From contig OY744463.1 in NCBI GenBank assembly GCA_963556145.1, positions 3,286,001 through 3,350,000 of the forward strand: a DNA stretch of 64,000 nucleotides, written 5' to 3'. Made by a program: the position numbers and the translations under genes. The notes beneath the pieces are model-generated. The model made no database searches. It had not been told where the DNA came from and was given only the letters and a program-made list of their open reading frames with translations. Positions 54,478 through 63,931 of this stretch are shown piece by piece. Within the stretch, counting starts at the first letter, position 1. Every line of letters starts with the position of its first letter. This stretch comes from Hygrocybe punicea (lineage: Eukaryota; Basidiomycota; Agaricomycetes; Agaricales; Hygrophoraceae).

Positions 54478-55194
54478 GTTCTGCGCTACGACTTAGGTCG
54501 CCATAGCGGAGAGTACGCAATGAGAAAAGACACAGATTTGAGTGGGAATGACTGGATCTTTAAACTTAAGATGCAAACTGGTGGAGAGGGGAGAACTGGG
54601 TTCTTCTTTTTTATTTTCTACTACAGGACATTTTTTATACTTTAGAGGGATAGGGGTTTAAGGGTGGATGAGTGAAATAGAAACACGGTGAGATATCGCA
54701 TGAAAGCGACGAAATGGTAATGGAATGGTGAAGGATTTGAAATAACAGCAAATATCACATGAAAGTTGGTGAAAAGAAGAAGATAAATTACATTTCTGGT
54801 ATCAGACTCGGTGTCCAAATGTGTAGGACATGTTTAGTGGTGGTGTTTCAGCGTTGGAGTGGGCAGGGGGTGCCCACTCAGAGTGTCATAGGTGCATCAT
54901 AGTGGAATAGGCTGAGTGTCTACTACAGTGTGATCTCTACTAAGTAGTCCTACGAACTGTGGGATCCTATCACGTGACCTCCTACTACAGTGTATTGAGA
55001 CCAGGTTGCTTGGTTAAGATACAGCAAAGATGTCGAAGCCACACATGCGTAGATCGGTGTAAGTCGTGCAGGTCATGCGCAGTGCGCTGATATTTCACAC
55101 GTACGCAGGACGCGGAAGAGTCATAGGGAAATTAGGATTGACCATATGAGAGATTCTGTGCCCAAAGGGAGAGACTGCATATCAACATGGTGTA

Positions 55195-55345
55195 GTAGGG
55201 ACTAGGGTCCCTACTGGGTGCCTCAGTGGTCTCGGGTGGTGTGACAAGCTCAAGTCTCATAAGCTATCTACACAAAAGGTAATCCTACAAATTGTGGGAA
55301 CAGTCACATGATCTACTAGTAGTAGTGGGGCACTACCCACTACTA
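55195..55345. mobile_element. Small element with GTAGTAG / CTACTAC ends
   Basis: Starts GTAGTAGGGACTAGGGTCCC and ends TAGTAGTAGTGGGGCACTACCCACTACTAC; both ends are self-complementary. Shares TCACATGATCTACTA with the insertion in pol at 24.4 kb. Target duplication not resolved. Confidence 0.45.
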
Positions 55346-55706
55346 CAGCGGTCTGTATGTGTTTGCGAGGTAGAGTTGGGGGCAGGGACTTCCCACCCAC
55401 ATTCATTGTGGTTGTTGTTGTCCTTCCTTGCCGTTTCCTTGCTGGTGTGGTGAACGTGGCCTTTGTAGATGCGGATTTGGGGTGTGCAAGTCCTGGTCAT
55501 TGGGGTGAAAACCCAAAACTCAGCTTGTATGTATGTATGTACACAAAACACTATATAGGTACTGTATAGTATCTATAAAAGGGAGTGTACTAAGGAAATG
55601 GAATATAATGAAGAGAGGGGAATGCAGAGGGAAGGGAGATGAAGAAAAATAGAAGAATACGTGCCCACAGAGATATGGATCTCTACATCCACGGGGGACT
55701 CTAATA

Positions 55707-55724
55707 ATGACTGCCCTCAGTCAT
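55707..55724 (-). promoter_or_regulatory. Conserved TGACTG-CAGTCA hairpin before the 3' LTR
   Basis: ATGACTGAGGGCAGTCAT in minus orientation, identical to 63895-63912 and one loop base different from the Gypsy hairpin at 26276-26291. Confidence 0.85.
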
Positions 55725-55798
55725 AAACACAAGGATAATAAAGAAATAATAATAAAAAGAAAGTGGGTGGGGAATATACTCAAAGATAAAATAAAAAC

Positions 55799-57720
55799 TC
55801 AAACCACAAGCTGCCTCCTTTCCAGACTCTCTATCCTTTCTAACATCTCTGCTAATCTCTGCCCAAAAATCTTGAGGGCCTTGAGGGTGATTATGGCAAG
55901 CTTGATGGCGAGTGAGGTTGCTGGAGGAAGATCATCGGTGACAATGGACTGGGTAGAGTCAGGATCGGGTGCTGAGGGGGAAGTGATTCTGAAAAGTCCA
56001 TTGAGGACACGTGGGAAGGGGTTGTCGAGGGGTATCGGGGTCAAAGGTGGTGTGGGTGAGGGTGAAGTAAGAGGGAAGGGGAGGTCGTCGAGGGTGGAGG
56101 GTTGGTGTACTAAACTCATAGAGTAAATTGGTAGGGGTGCTACAATGAGGGGAGATGGTGGCAGGGACATAGGCAAAGGTGCAGGGATGGAGATGTGGGC
56201 ATAGGACAATGGAGACGGGGGTACGAGGTCGAGGAATGGGTGTTGGTGGTCAATGAGCATGGGTGTGTGGATATGTAGAAGCGGGGTCTGGGGATCTTTG
56301 TGCGTGGTTGGGAATGATGATGGGGACATTGACAGGAGTGATGGGACTTGAGCATGGGTGTAGGGATTCTGTTGTGGGTGCATCGGGTCGGGGAATGGGT
56401 TTGGACAGCTGGTGGGCATGGGTTCGTGGTTGTGGATAGTCGGGGGCTTTGTTTGAGCTTGCGAATGGACTTAAAGGGTGTCATGGGGTTGGTCAAGGGT
56501 GTAGGTGGTCAAACTGGGGTGGACGAGGATGGGGATGGCTTGGGATTGGGGGTCAAGAGTGGGGGTCAAGGTGGGGTGACGTGGCGGCTTGCGTGGAATG
56601 AAGAGGGATGGGGACAGACTCATTTCGCACAGGGAGGGGCCATACAGAGGTCCAGGGGCATGAACAAGAGTGTGGGGGCCAGCATATGCAGTAGTCATTG
56701 GCCCTGGATGGGGGAACGCAGGGGCTGGCTGTTGGGTGACGTGGCACAACATTGAGCATTTGAACACGGCGGGGACAGCTTGTGCGGCGTCACAACAGAT
56801 GTTGTGTGGCCTTGGGATGCAGTACGAGGCAGCAGTGGGTCTGACGAAGGCATGAGCAGCTGGGGATGTCGAGTAGGCGGGCATATTGGGTGGGTTGGCA
56901 TAGCACACACGTGGGACTTCGATAACAGCAGGGACAGCTCATGGAGGCTTGTGGGGGGCGCTGTGGGGTGCTGGGAGGTTGTACGAGGTGGCGGGTTGTC
57001 CAACAAACGAGTGAGCGGCTGGGGAGGTCGAGTAGACAGGTGCATGAGGCGGATTGACGTGGCACACGCATGGGGCCTTGAAAATGGCAGGGGCAGCTTG
57101 TACGGACTCGTGAGGAATGCTGTGGGGTGGTGCGAGGTGGTGTGAGGCGGCAGGGTGTCCAACAAAGGCATGAGTGGCTGGGGACATTGAGTAGACAGGG
57201 GTACCAGACAAGTTTGCGTGATATGGCGTTGGGGACTCGACAACAGTGGGGACAGCTTGTACGGACTTGCGAGGGATGCTGTGAGGTGCTGGGAGGCTGT
57301 AGGAGGTGGTGGGATGTCCAACAAAGGGGGGTGAGGCCGGGGACATCAAATATGCATGTGTATATGGCGGAGTGATGTGGCACGGCATGGGGAGCTCGAA
57401 CGTGGTGGGGATGGCTCGCATGGACTCGCGAGTGGCAATGGAGGGTGCTGAGATGTGGTATGAGGTGGTGGGCGGTCCAACAAAGGGAAGTGAGGCTGGG
57501 GATGTCGAATAGGCAGGTCCATGAGGCGGAGTGATGTGGCACATGAGTGGGGTCTCAATAACGGCATAGGTGGCTCGTGAGGGCTTGCAAAGGATGGTGG
57601 GGAGCTCTGGGAGGCCATACGCGGTTGCAGGTAGTCCAACGAAGGTGGGAGGGGCCATGGGTGTTGACTTGCTGGCAGCATGAGGCGGGTTGGCACGACC
57701 AGCAGCCGCGTCATCCAAAC
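55799..57720 (-). pseudogene. Proline-rich tandem-repeat protein of the minus LTR element (frameshifted)
   Basis: From 57720 down to about 56690 the strand encodes repeats of about 53 residues (159-160 bases) with the pattern YSTSPASPPFVGPPTTSY, then SLPAPHSIPRESVQA, PTVFESPTPCHVTPPHAP. Four to six units can be followed by hopping between frames, so small indels have broken the frame. The C-terminal part is one clean frame (56419-55799): MPTSCPNPFPDPMHPQQNPY, many Pro/Ser, TLDDLPFPLTSPSPTPP, NPFPRVLNGLFRITSPSAP and a predicted coiled coil FGQRLAEMLERIESLERRQL. No catalytic motif or zinc knuckle. It may be a structural, Gag-like protein. Confidence 0.65.
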
Positions 57721-58058
57721 GGCATGGGAACGGCTAATTAAGGGCACTGAAGGCGAATGGGGGGGTGTACGAAGGCGTAGGTGGTCCCGGGCAAGGAGAG
57801 AGGCTGGGTGACGCGGGTACACGCACTTGGCGTTGCAGGTCCTGGAATTCGATGGGGTTGGTCCTAGTGTTGGGGAAGTTCGGTTTGGTCCGGTTTGGGG
57901 CCTTTTTGCCCAAACTGGAAACCGAATGGTCCGGTTTTCCACCCAAAGTCCCCAAACCAGACCGAAACCGATGCAAACGGTTTGCATCGGTTCGGTTTCG
58001 GTCCAAATGCGGTCTGAACCGCGGACCGCTAGTGCTCAGTGCCCCTGCACCATTCTGA

Positions 58059-58110
58059 CCTCGCAACAGTGCTGCGCACGTCAATTGACGTGGCCAGCCT
58101 GTTTGCGAGG
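58059..58110. repeat. 52-base spaced palindrome
   Basis: CCTCGC at 58059, CAATTG at 58082 and GCGAGG at 58105, spacing 23/23. The core is GCACGTCAATTGACGTGG. Confidence 0.92.
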
Positions 58111-58149
58111 TGAGATTGGGGTGCTGGGGTGCTGGCACACCCTGCGCCG

Positions 58150-58440
58150 GCATTGAGCCGCACGCGGGCTTCTCCATGGGTGTCCCGACGTGTCACACGC
58201 GTTGTACATGCGATGTGGGTTGACCGCGTTGGCCGTTTTCGGTGGACGCGTGATGGTGGTGGTGGTGGTGGTGGTGGTGGTGGTGGGCCCCACGCGTCAT
58301 ACGCGTTGTGCACGCGACGACGGCTGGGCCGCTTTGGTTGTTTTCGGTGGACGCGTGGTGGTGGTGGCATAGGAGCCTCTTCGCGAGGGTGTCCGGACGC
58401 GTCATACGCGTTGTACACACGACGACGGCCAGGTTGACCC
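58150..58440. repeat. About 110-base tandem repeat, three copies
   Basis: Units carry GTCATACGCGTTGTACACGCG, split here as GTCATACGCG and TTGTACACGCG, followed by GGCCG-TTTTCGGTGGACGCGTG and a GGT run of variable length. The first unit starts near 58182, the second near 58295, the third near 58398. Confidence 0.75.
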
Positions 58441-59340
58441 CGGGTTGGCCTTCCTCGGTGGTGTTAGTGTTGCGTGGTGGTGGTGGTACGGTGCCGCGTT
58501 CTATAATGGACGAACAAATCAGTGAAAAAATGAATAAAGGTACATACCACGAAGGAGCGGGGTGGATGCACCACCCCTGCTGCTCTTCCACCTTGTTGAC
58601 TCCACCCCATTCACGTACGTTTGGCGCGCGTTTTGAACGCGTTTGGCGTGGCGCTGGGGGTGGGCCGTGGGCGTTGCTGTGGGCGCGTCCGGCGTGGCGT
58701 TGACGGTGGTTGTAACCGTTGCCGTTGTCGTTGCCATTGTCGTGGTCGTTGTCGTGGTGGTGGTGGTGGTGGTGGTGGTGGCCGTGGTGCATCAACCTGT
58801 AATTTGTAAATGCGTTAGTTAAGTTCGAATAAATAAAAATAAAAAACATACGCGGGCGGCAGGGAGTACCCCGCCGCCCGTTTTGTCGACCTCGGGTGCT
58901 CCATCGTCTTCGTTTGGCGTATATCGGGGGTGTTGTTGGTGGGGTTGGTGACTTTGGGTGACTTTCGAAGTCAGCCATGTAGCCGACTTTGGACTGTCGG
59001 TTTGCGGTTCAAACTGAGTTTGAAACCGTTTCGGCCCGCGGCCAAATCTCCAAACCGGAGACTGAACGGTTCGGTCTCAGCCGAAATTTCCCAAACCGAA
59101 ACCGAAACCGGCGGTTTCGGTTCGGTCTAAACCAGGTTTGGGTCGGTCTGAGACCGAACTTCCCCAACACTAGTTGGTCCACCACGGTGACGATGACATG
59201 CATGAGGGTGCCGGGGCCTGTACGGATGTGTAAAACGTGGTCTGTGGACATAGGACACGTGGGGAGGTGGGAGCTGGACTGGGTATGCGACTTCGTTGAT
59301 GGTGACGTGGCAAGTTGGTGGGGTGTCCAAACCAGGGCCG

Positions 59341-60352
59341 AGTGTTGCTGAAGTTCAGTTTGGTCCGGTTCCGACCCTTTTTGGTGGTGTAGATGCAGGT
59401 TCTTGGTGGCTTCGGAACAATATAAAGAAAGATGATCCTAACCAGAGGGGTGTCAGCGTAGAAGTGACTGTGGATAATCAGTGTTGGGGATAATAGTAAA
59501 GGAAGGGAATGTAAGTAAAAGTAAAGCTGCCGCGTAAAACTGGACTAATAATAACAAACCTGGCGATGAATGGACTGAAAACGGATAAATAACGACAAAC
59601 CCGACAATGCTGACAATGTCGGGTACAGCGGGTCGAGTCGGGTCGGGTCGGGTCGGAAACGATGAACAAGTAAGGGAACAACAATAAGGACGATGAAGGG
59701 AACTATAAAAGTCTAAGGGTCTATGAGGACAAGCATTTGAAGTGATTAAAATGATTCTGACTATGAGGGAAACGGGGACTAATGGTATCTTTTTTTTTAT
59801 TTGTATGGTCGTCGGGGACTGTTTTTATAGTACATGTGTGTGTAGCTACTTTCAGACATGTCTACTTCGGCCAATAGGAACTACAAGGAGAAGATGGAAT
59901 GGGGATGTGGAAAGGGGGGTTGCAATGCGACATAGACAGTAAAATGGAGGGGAAAACGAATAACCAAGGAAAAGATCTAAAATCTCACATATATCTCCAA
60001 AGGGACGAGGGGATGGGTAAATAAGGCAAGTCCGAAGTTGGGGATCGAGTCCGATGAGATCCATCTCCTATTATTAGAACTCCAGGGCTTCTGAGGCTGC
60101 CAGATTTGGTCCAAAAGCAGCTGTGACGAAGCGGCATGTGTCGTGTCACATTGGTCACGTCAGGTCACATCACGTTGGGTTACGTTGGGTTATGTTGGGT
60201 TCAAATGCGAGTTGAATGGAGGCATCGGGTTCGTCCGGATTCGTGATATATTGAGGATACGACTCAGAGGGACGTCGACCCTCTACAGTGGAACTGTGAA
60301 CTGAACTTCGGGTCCAGTTTGGCACATGGCCAAACCTGGACCCAGACGGCGT
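59341..60352 (-). mobile_element. Fragment of an 839-base-type hAT element, split by a solo LTR
   Basis: AGTGTTGCTGAAGTTCAGTT (59341 on) to CCGACCCTTTTTGGTGG is the reverse of the right end of the element at 40769. The match resumes at 60288 with GTGGAACTGTGAACTGAACT, then GGTCCAGTTTGGCACATGGC, and stops at 60352 where the plus-strand LTR element begins. Only the right end of the hAT is present. Confidence 0.85.
59388..60287. mobile_element. Solo LTR (900 bases), TGTAGA...TCTACA
   Basis: Starts TGTAGATGCAGGTTC and ends GACCCTCTACA. GTGG is repeated on both sides (59384-59387 and 60288-60291) and the uninterrupted relative at 41.5 kb shows a single GG-CGGAAC at this place, so a 4-base duplication is likely. 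Contains (GGGTC)n near 59635-59655, a (GGGTTAC/T)n run near 60175-60200 and TATAAAG near 59706. No coding region. Confidence 0.75.
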
Positions 60353-60609
60353 TGTAAAGACTGGTATCTCCCTGGGCACGTATTCCCTCTATTTCCTCTA
60401 TTCTACATTCCTTCAGTTTGCTCTTCTCACTTTCCAATCACCTCTCCCAGTTCTCCTCCTTGTTTCTTGTTATAGATACTATATAGTACCTATATAGTGG
60501 CTTATGTCCATAGTTACAAACAAGAAGAGATTCTTGGGTTTTTACCCCATCAACAAGACTTGCAAAAACACAGAGATTCCGCGCCTACAAAGGCTGCCCT
60601 CTCTACATC

Positions 60610-60626
60610 TGGAGCCCACCACGAGG
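60610..60626 (+). promoter_or_regulatory. Primer-binding site of the plus LTR element
   Basis: TGGAGCCCACCACGAGG, two bases after the LTR. It differs from the Gypsy site at 18163 by one transition (G to A), which implies the same tRNA primer. Confidence 0.8.
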
Positions 60627-60983
60627 AATTGTCAAATCTCTCTCACTGTCTTTTTTTAATCTTGTTTTTGCCATTTTTGACATCAACACCCCCTTTTTTG
60701 GCAGCAAAAGACTACCTGCACCCCGACGTCGACACTTCATAGCTTCGCAGCTTCCCCAAGATGTTCTCAGTACTTGACTTGCTTATCTATACCTTTCTCA
60801 TGCCTCTCTGATGGCAGCTCTTCCCTCTCACGAGTTTTAGAGTCACGGAATCGTCACATGCCGACGCACCTGACATTCTCTTGTTATCACTTTTCCTCAG
60901 TCTCAGTCTCTCGTTTTCATATATATTCATCTTCTACCTTATAGTCCACCTCCGTCTCTTCATTTTCCAACCGACTACAGCCC

Positions 60984-63768
60984 TTGATGCCCCCAAAAAC
61001 ACCCAAAATGTCGTGCAAGCACCCAAAACAAGTCAGGTTCAAGAAGAACACGTTGAATTAGTTGAGAAAGGGAAGAATCATGAAGAAATCTGTGTCTGTG
61101 GACGAAAGTATGTGCCGGCTAGTCGTCTTAGAGGTACCCGCGTGGGAAAGCATATCCAAACCCATCGAACCCACCGCCAACCAGTTCCGGTGCCGCCGGA
61201 CAATGCTCGGGCACCCCACACACCTCCGTTCAATGTCCCACGTCCCCGTCTCGCATCCCAACACCCCCCGTTCGCCTTCGCCGTTCCAAATGAGCAAATC
61301 CGGCCCCAGTTTGGACACCCCGCCAACATGCCACGTCACCATCAACGAAGTCACGTACCCAGTCTGGCTCCCACCTCCCCACGCGTCCTACGCCCACAGA
61401 CCGCGTCGCACATGACTGTACATGCCCCAGCACCCCCACGCATGACATCGTCGCCGTGGTGGACCCAGTCCGTCGAGTCTCAGGCCCTACAACATCAGAA
61501 ACGCGACCCCGCGTCTCCTGCATCCCCTGGCTTCGTACCACTTCACAGACCGTCCCCTACGCGTTCATACAGGCCCCCGTTTGCCTCAAATGCCCCAGAC
61601 GAGCAGGTCCCCTGTGTTTATGGCAATCTGGCCACCTCCCACGTCACCTGGCCTCGTGACCCCGCATATTGGACATCTCTGGCATCTACCACCTCCGTAG
61701 GATCACCCACGCCCACGTACAGCGCACCAGGGACCCACATTGCAAGTCCCGAGCCAATACAGGCCGCCTCCGCCGTGTTCGAGCCCCCAACATCGTGCCA
61801 CATCACTGTGCCTCACGACCTGGCATATTCGACATCCCCAGGCCCTCACGCTGTAGAGGCTCCGGGCCATCTGGACCTGAATCCTCTTCATATCCCACAT
61901 CGTCCCCGTCCATTCCCATTCATGCATCGTCGATTCCGCCCGATTCCGGTCCTCTCCGTCAATTCCGCTCCGGATTCCCCCTCCGGAATCATTTATACTC
62001 AAGATGCAGTGTCTCTAACGACCCGGAATCACTACGTATATAGTCATATATCATGTATCTACGTTTCCCGTCTCCTAGTACATAGCATTCCTCCACTCCA
62101 CTCCTCTCCCATCAGTTACAGCCTTCACTTGTAGTACATGGTTACTATAGCACAGGATCACTCCCAGTAGTATAAAAGATGTACCCTTATACTACAACCA
62201 TTATCATATCCATATCACATTGCATCCTATCATATTGCATCCCTTCAGTTCTATTTCTTAGTCCTCGCTTCGTATCGTCTCCATATTAGTATTTGTACTC
62301 CACTCCCTTCACTTCCCCCCTGATCCGGAACCCTGGATTCGGGTTGGATTGACTAGACTACATAGACACTAAACTCCTCTGATCACTTCTTAGCTGATCA
62401 CCCTTTCGGTAGATTCCCATTCCGGGTCTACAACAGAACTCGCCGTCACAACATGTTCATTGGACTACCCGCACCTACGTACCACGTACCAGAGCACCAC
62501 AGGTCCCATTGCGAGCCAACACAGGCCATCCCTGCCGTTGTCGAGTCCCCAACGCCATGTCACGCAAATTCGTTTGGTACCCCCGTCTAGTCGATGCCCT
62601 TGGCCACTCACACCTTCATTAGACACCCTGCCACCTCGTACCACATCTCAGCACCCCACAGCATCCCTTGCGAGTCCATACCAGCTGCCCCTGCCGTTCT
62701 CGAGGCTCCACTCGTGTGCCACGTCAATCCGCCTCATGCACCCGCCTATTCGACGTCCCCAGCCTCGCCTCCCTTTGTTGGATGACCCGCCGCCTCATAC
62801 AACACCACAAGTCCCCACACCATCCTTCGCAAGCCCCCATGAGCCGCCCCAGCCGCGTTTGAACCCCCAACATCGTGCCATGTCACCGTGCCTCGCAACC
62901 CAGCATATTCGACATCCCCGGCCTGTCATGCATTCATTCGACCACCCACCACCTCGTACAGCATCCCAGAGACCCACAGGACCACTCACGAGTCTGTGCA
63001 AGCCGCCCCCGCCGCGTTCGAACCCACAACGCCATGCCATGTCACTCGACATCATACCCACCATCCGAGGCCAATGACCACCGCATACAACTACCCCCAC
63101 ACTCTCGTTCACACCCCCGCACCTCTGCATGGTCCTCTCCTGTCCAAAACGAGTCCACCCCCATCCCTTTTTGTCCTGTGCAAGCCGCCACATCACCCCA
63201 CATCAACTCCCACTCTCGGTCCCCAATTCCCAGCCATCCCCAGCCTCGTCCACCCCCATTCAGCTACCTACACCCTTGACCAACCCCACGATGCCCCTCA
63301 AGTCCATTCACAAGCCCAAATGAAGCCCCCAGTTGGTTACAACTGCAAACCTGCATCCGCTGGCTGCCCAAACCTGTTCCCGACCCCACGCACCCGCAAT
63401 TGAGTCCCTACGCCTACATCCATGTCCACGTCCCCGCACCCTTGTCTGCATCCCTGTTGTCATTCCCAGCCATCCCTACACCACCCCTGCACCAGACATC
63501 GCCCTCGCCCTTGTCCTCCCCTGTCCACCAATCTTCTGCCTTCGACGATGACCTCCCATTTCCTCTTTCCTCACCATTTCCATCACCACCTTCGACTCTG
63601 ATACCCCCCGATCACCTTCCACAGGTTCTCACAGGTTTCTTTAGAGTAGCTTCACCCTCAGCACCCTCAACACCCGAACCCATGTCTACCCAGTTCCTTG
63701 CTGCCAACAATGAAACCCCAATTACCTTGCATGCTATTGAGCAGACAGTGGCTAAGCTGGCCCATTGA
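60984..63768 (+). pseudogene. Proline-rich tandem-repeat protein of the plus LTR element (broken)
   Basis: A likely N-terminus is MPPKTPKMSCKHPKQVRFKK at about 60987, soon meeting a TAG where the frame then continues RKGRIMKKSVSVDESM. Downstream, SLDTPPTCHVTINEVTYPVW, then repeats such as YWTSLASTTSVGSPTPTYSA and YSTSP...FIGLPAPTYHVP of the same ~53-residue type as the minus element. A 580-600 base LTR-like sequence (61852-62453) interrupts it. The end is FPLSSPFPSPPSTLIPPDHL, PQVLTGFFRVASPSAP and LHAIEQTVAKLAH, matching the minus copy's C-terminus. Frames shift repeatedly, so this copy is not intact. Confidence 0.65.
61852..62453. mobile_element. LTR-like insertion in the repeat protein
   Basis: Begins TGTAGAGGCTCCGGGCC and has TCTACA at 62427-62432, an inverted end pair like the other LTRs here; 21 further bases (to 62453) precede the resumed repeat TTCATTGGACTACCCGC. 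Contains GTAGTATAAAAGATG (TATA box) near 62171 and pyrimidine-rich tracts. It splits the repeat after TSPGPHA. No target duplication resolved. Confidence 0.6.
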
Positions 63769-63894
63769 TTGGAGATGCTGGAGATTTATGTCTTGTGTGA
63801 CTATTGAGGTTTTGTTTAGTTTTATATTTGAGTATTTTACCCTCCCACTCTCGTTCCCACCCTTTTCTCTTATTTCTTCGTCATCTTCGTGTTT

Positions 63895-63912
63895 ATGACT
63901 GAGGGCAGTCAT
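63895..63912 (+). promoter_or_regulatory. Conserved TGACTG-CAGTCA hairpin before the 3' LTR
   Basis: ATGACTGAGGGCAGTCAT, 19 bases before the 3' LTR. Same as in the minus element and nearly the same as in the Gypsy element. Confidence 0.85.
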
Positions 63913-63931
63913 TATTATAGTTCCCTGGAGA

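Larger units (their letters stand above)
52504..55184 (-). repeat. Solo Gypsy LTR, broken by two insertions
   Basis: In minus orientation it starts TGATATGCAGTCTCTCC at 55184 and ends GGAAACCATATCA at 52504, the same family as the LTRs at 16195 and 26314 but clearly older (roughly 15 percent different). A CATCAG element (52761-54477) and a piece of about 130 bases with CTACTACA motifs (about 54860-54995) interrupt it. No gag or pol lies beside it, and no clear target duplication. Confidence 0.85.
57865..59172. mobile_element. hAT-type element (1308 bases) with GGT minisatellites
   Basis: Ends TAGTGTTGGGGAAGTTCGGT and ACCGAACTTCCCCAACACTA; target duplication GTTGGTCC at 57857-57864 and 59173-59180. 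Subterminal GAACC/GGTTTGG motifs. The interior has a 52-base CAATTG palindrome (58059-58110), three about 110-base repeats with CGTCATACGCGTTGTACACG, and GGT/GTG runs at 58252-58285 and 58755-58785. No transposase. Confidence 0.96.
55450..59340 (-). mobile_element. Non-autonomous LTR element (minus), 3' LTR plus internal part, interrupted
   Basis: Its 3' LTR lies at about 55450-55687 (reads TGTAGAGATCCATATCTCTG in minus orientation) and is homologous to the LTR at 60353. Immediately inside is the hairpin ATGACTGAGGGCAGTCAT (55707-55724). The internal region encodes a proline-rich repeat protein (below), is split by the hAT-type element 57865-59172, resumes at 59181, where TPPTCHVTINEVAYPV matches the other copy's TPPTCHVTINEVTYPV, and is cut at 59340 by a further hAT-type end. 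No reverse transcriptase, integrase or protease was seen. Confidence 0.8.

Noticed and set aside
58193..58978. Histidine/threonine-rich protein on the minus strand
   Set aside because: Openness comes from GGT/GTG minisatellites inside the 1308-base hAT-type element; no splice or start context.
58950..59150. Separate hAT end near 59000
   Set aside because: It is the right subterminal part of the 57865-59172 element, already defined by its duplication.
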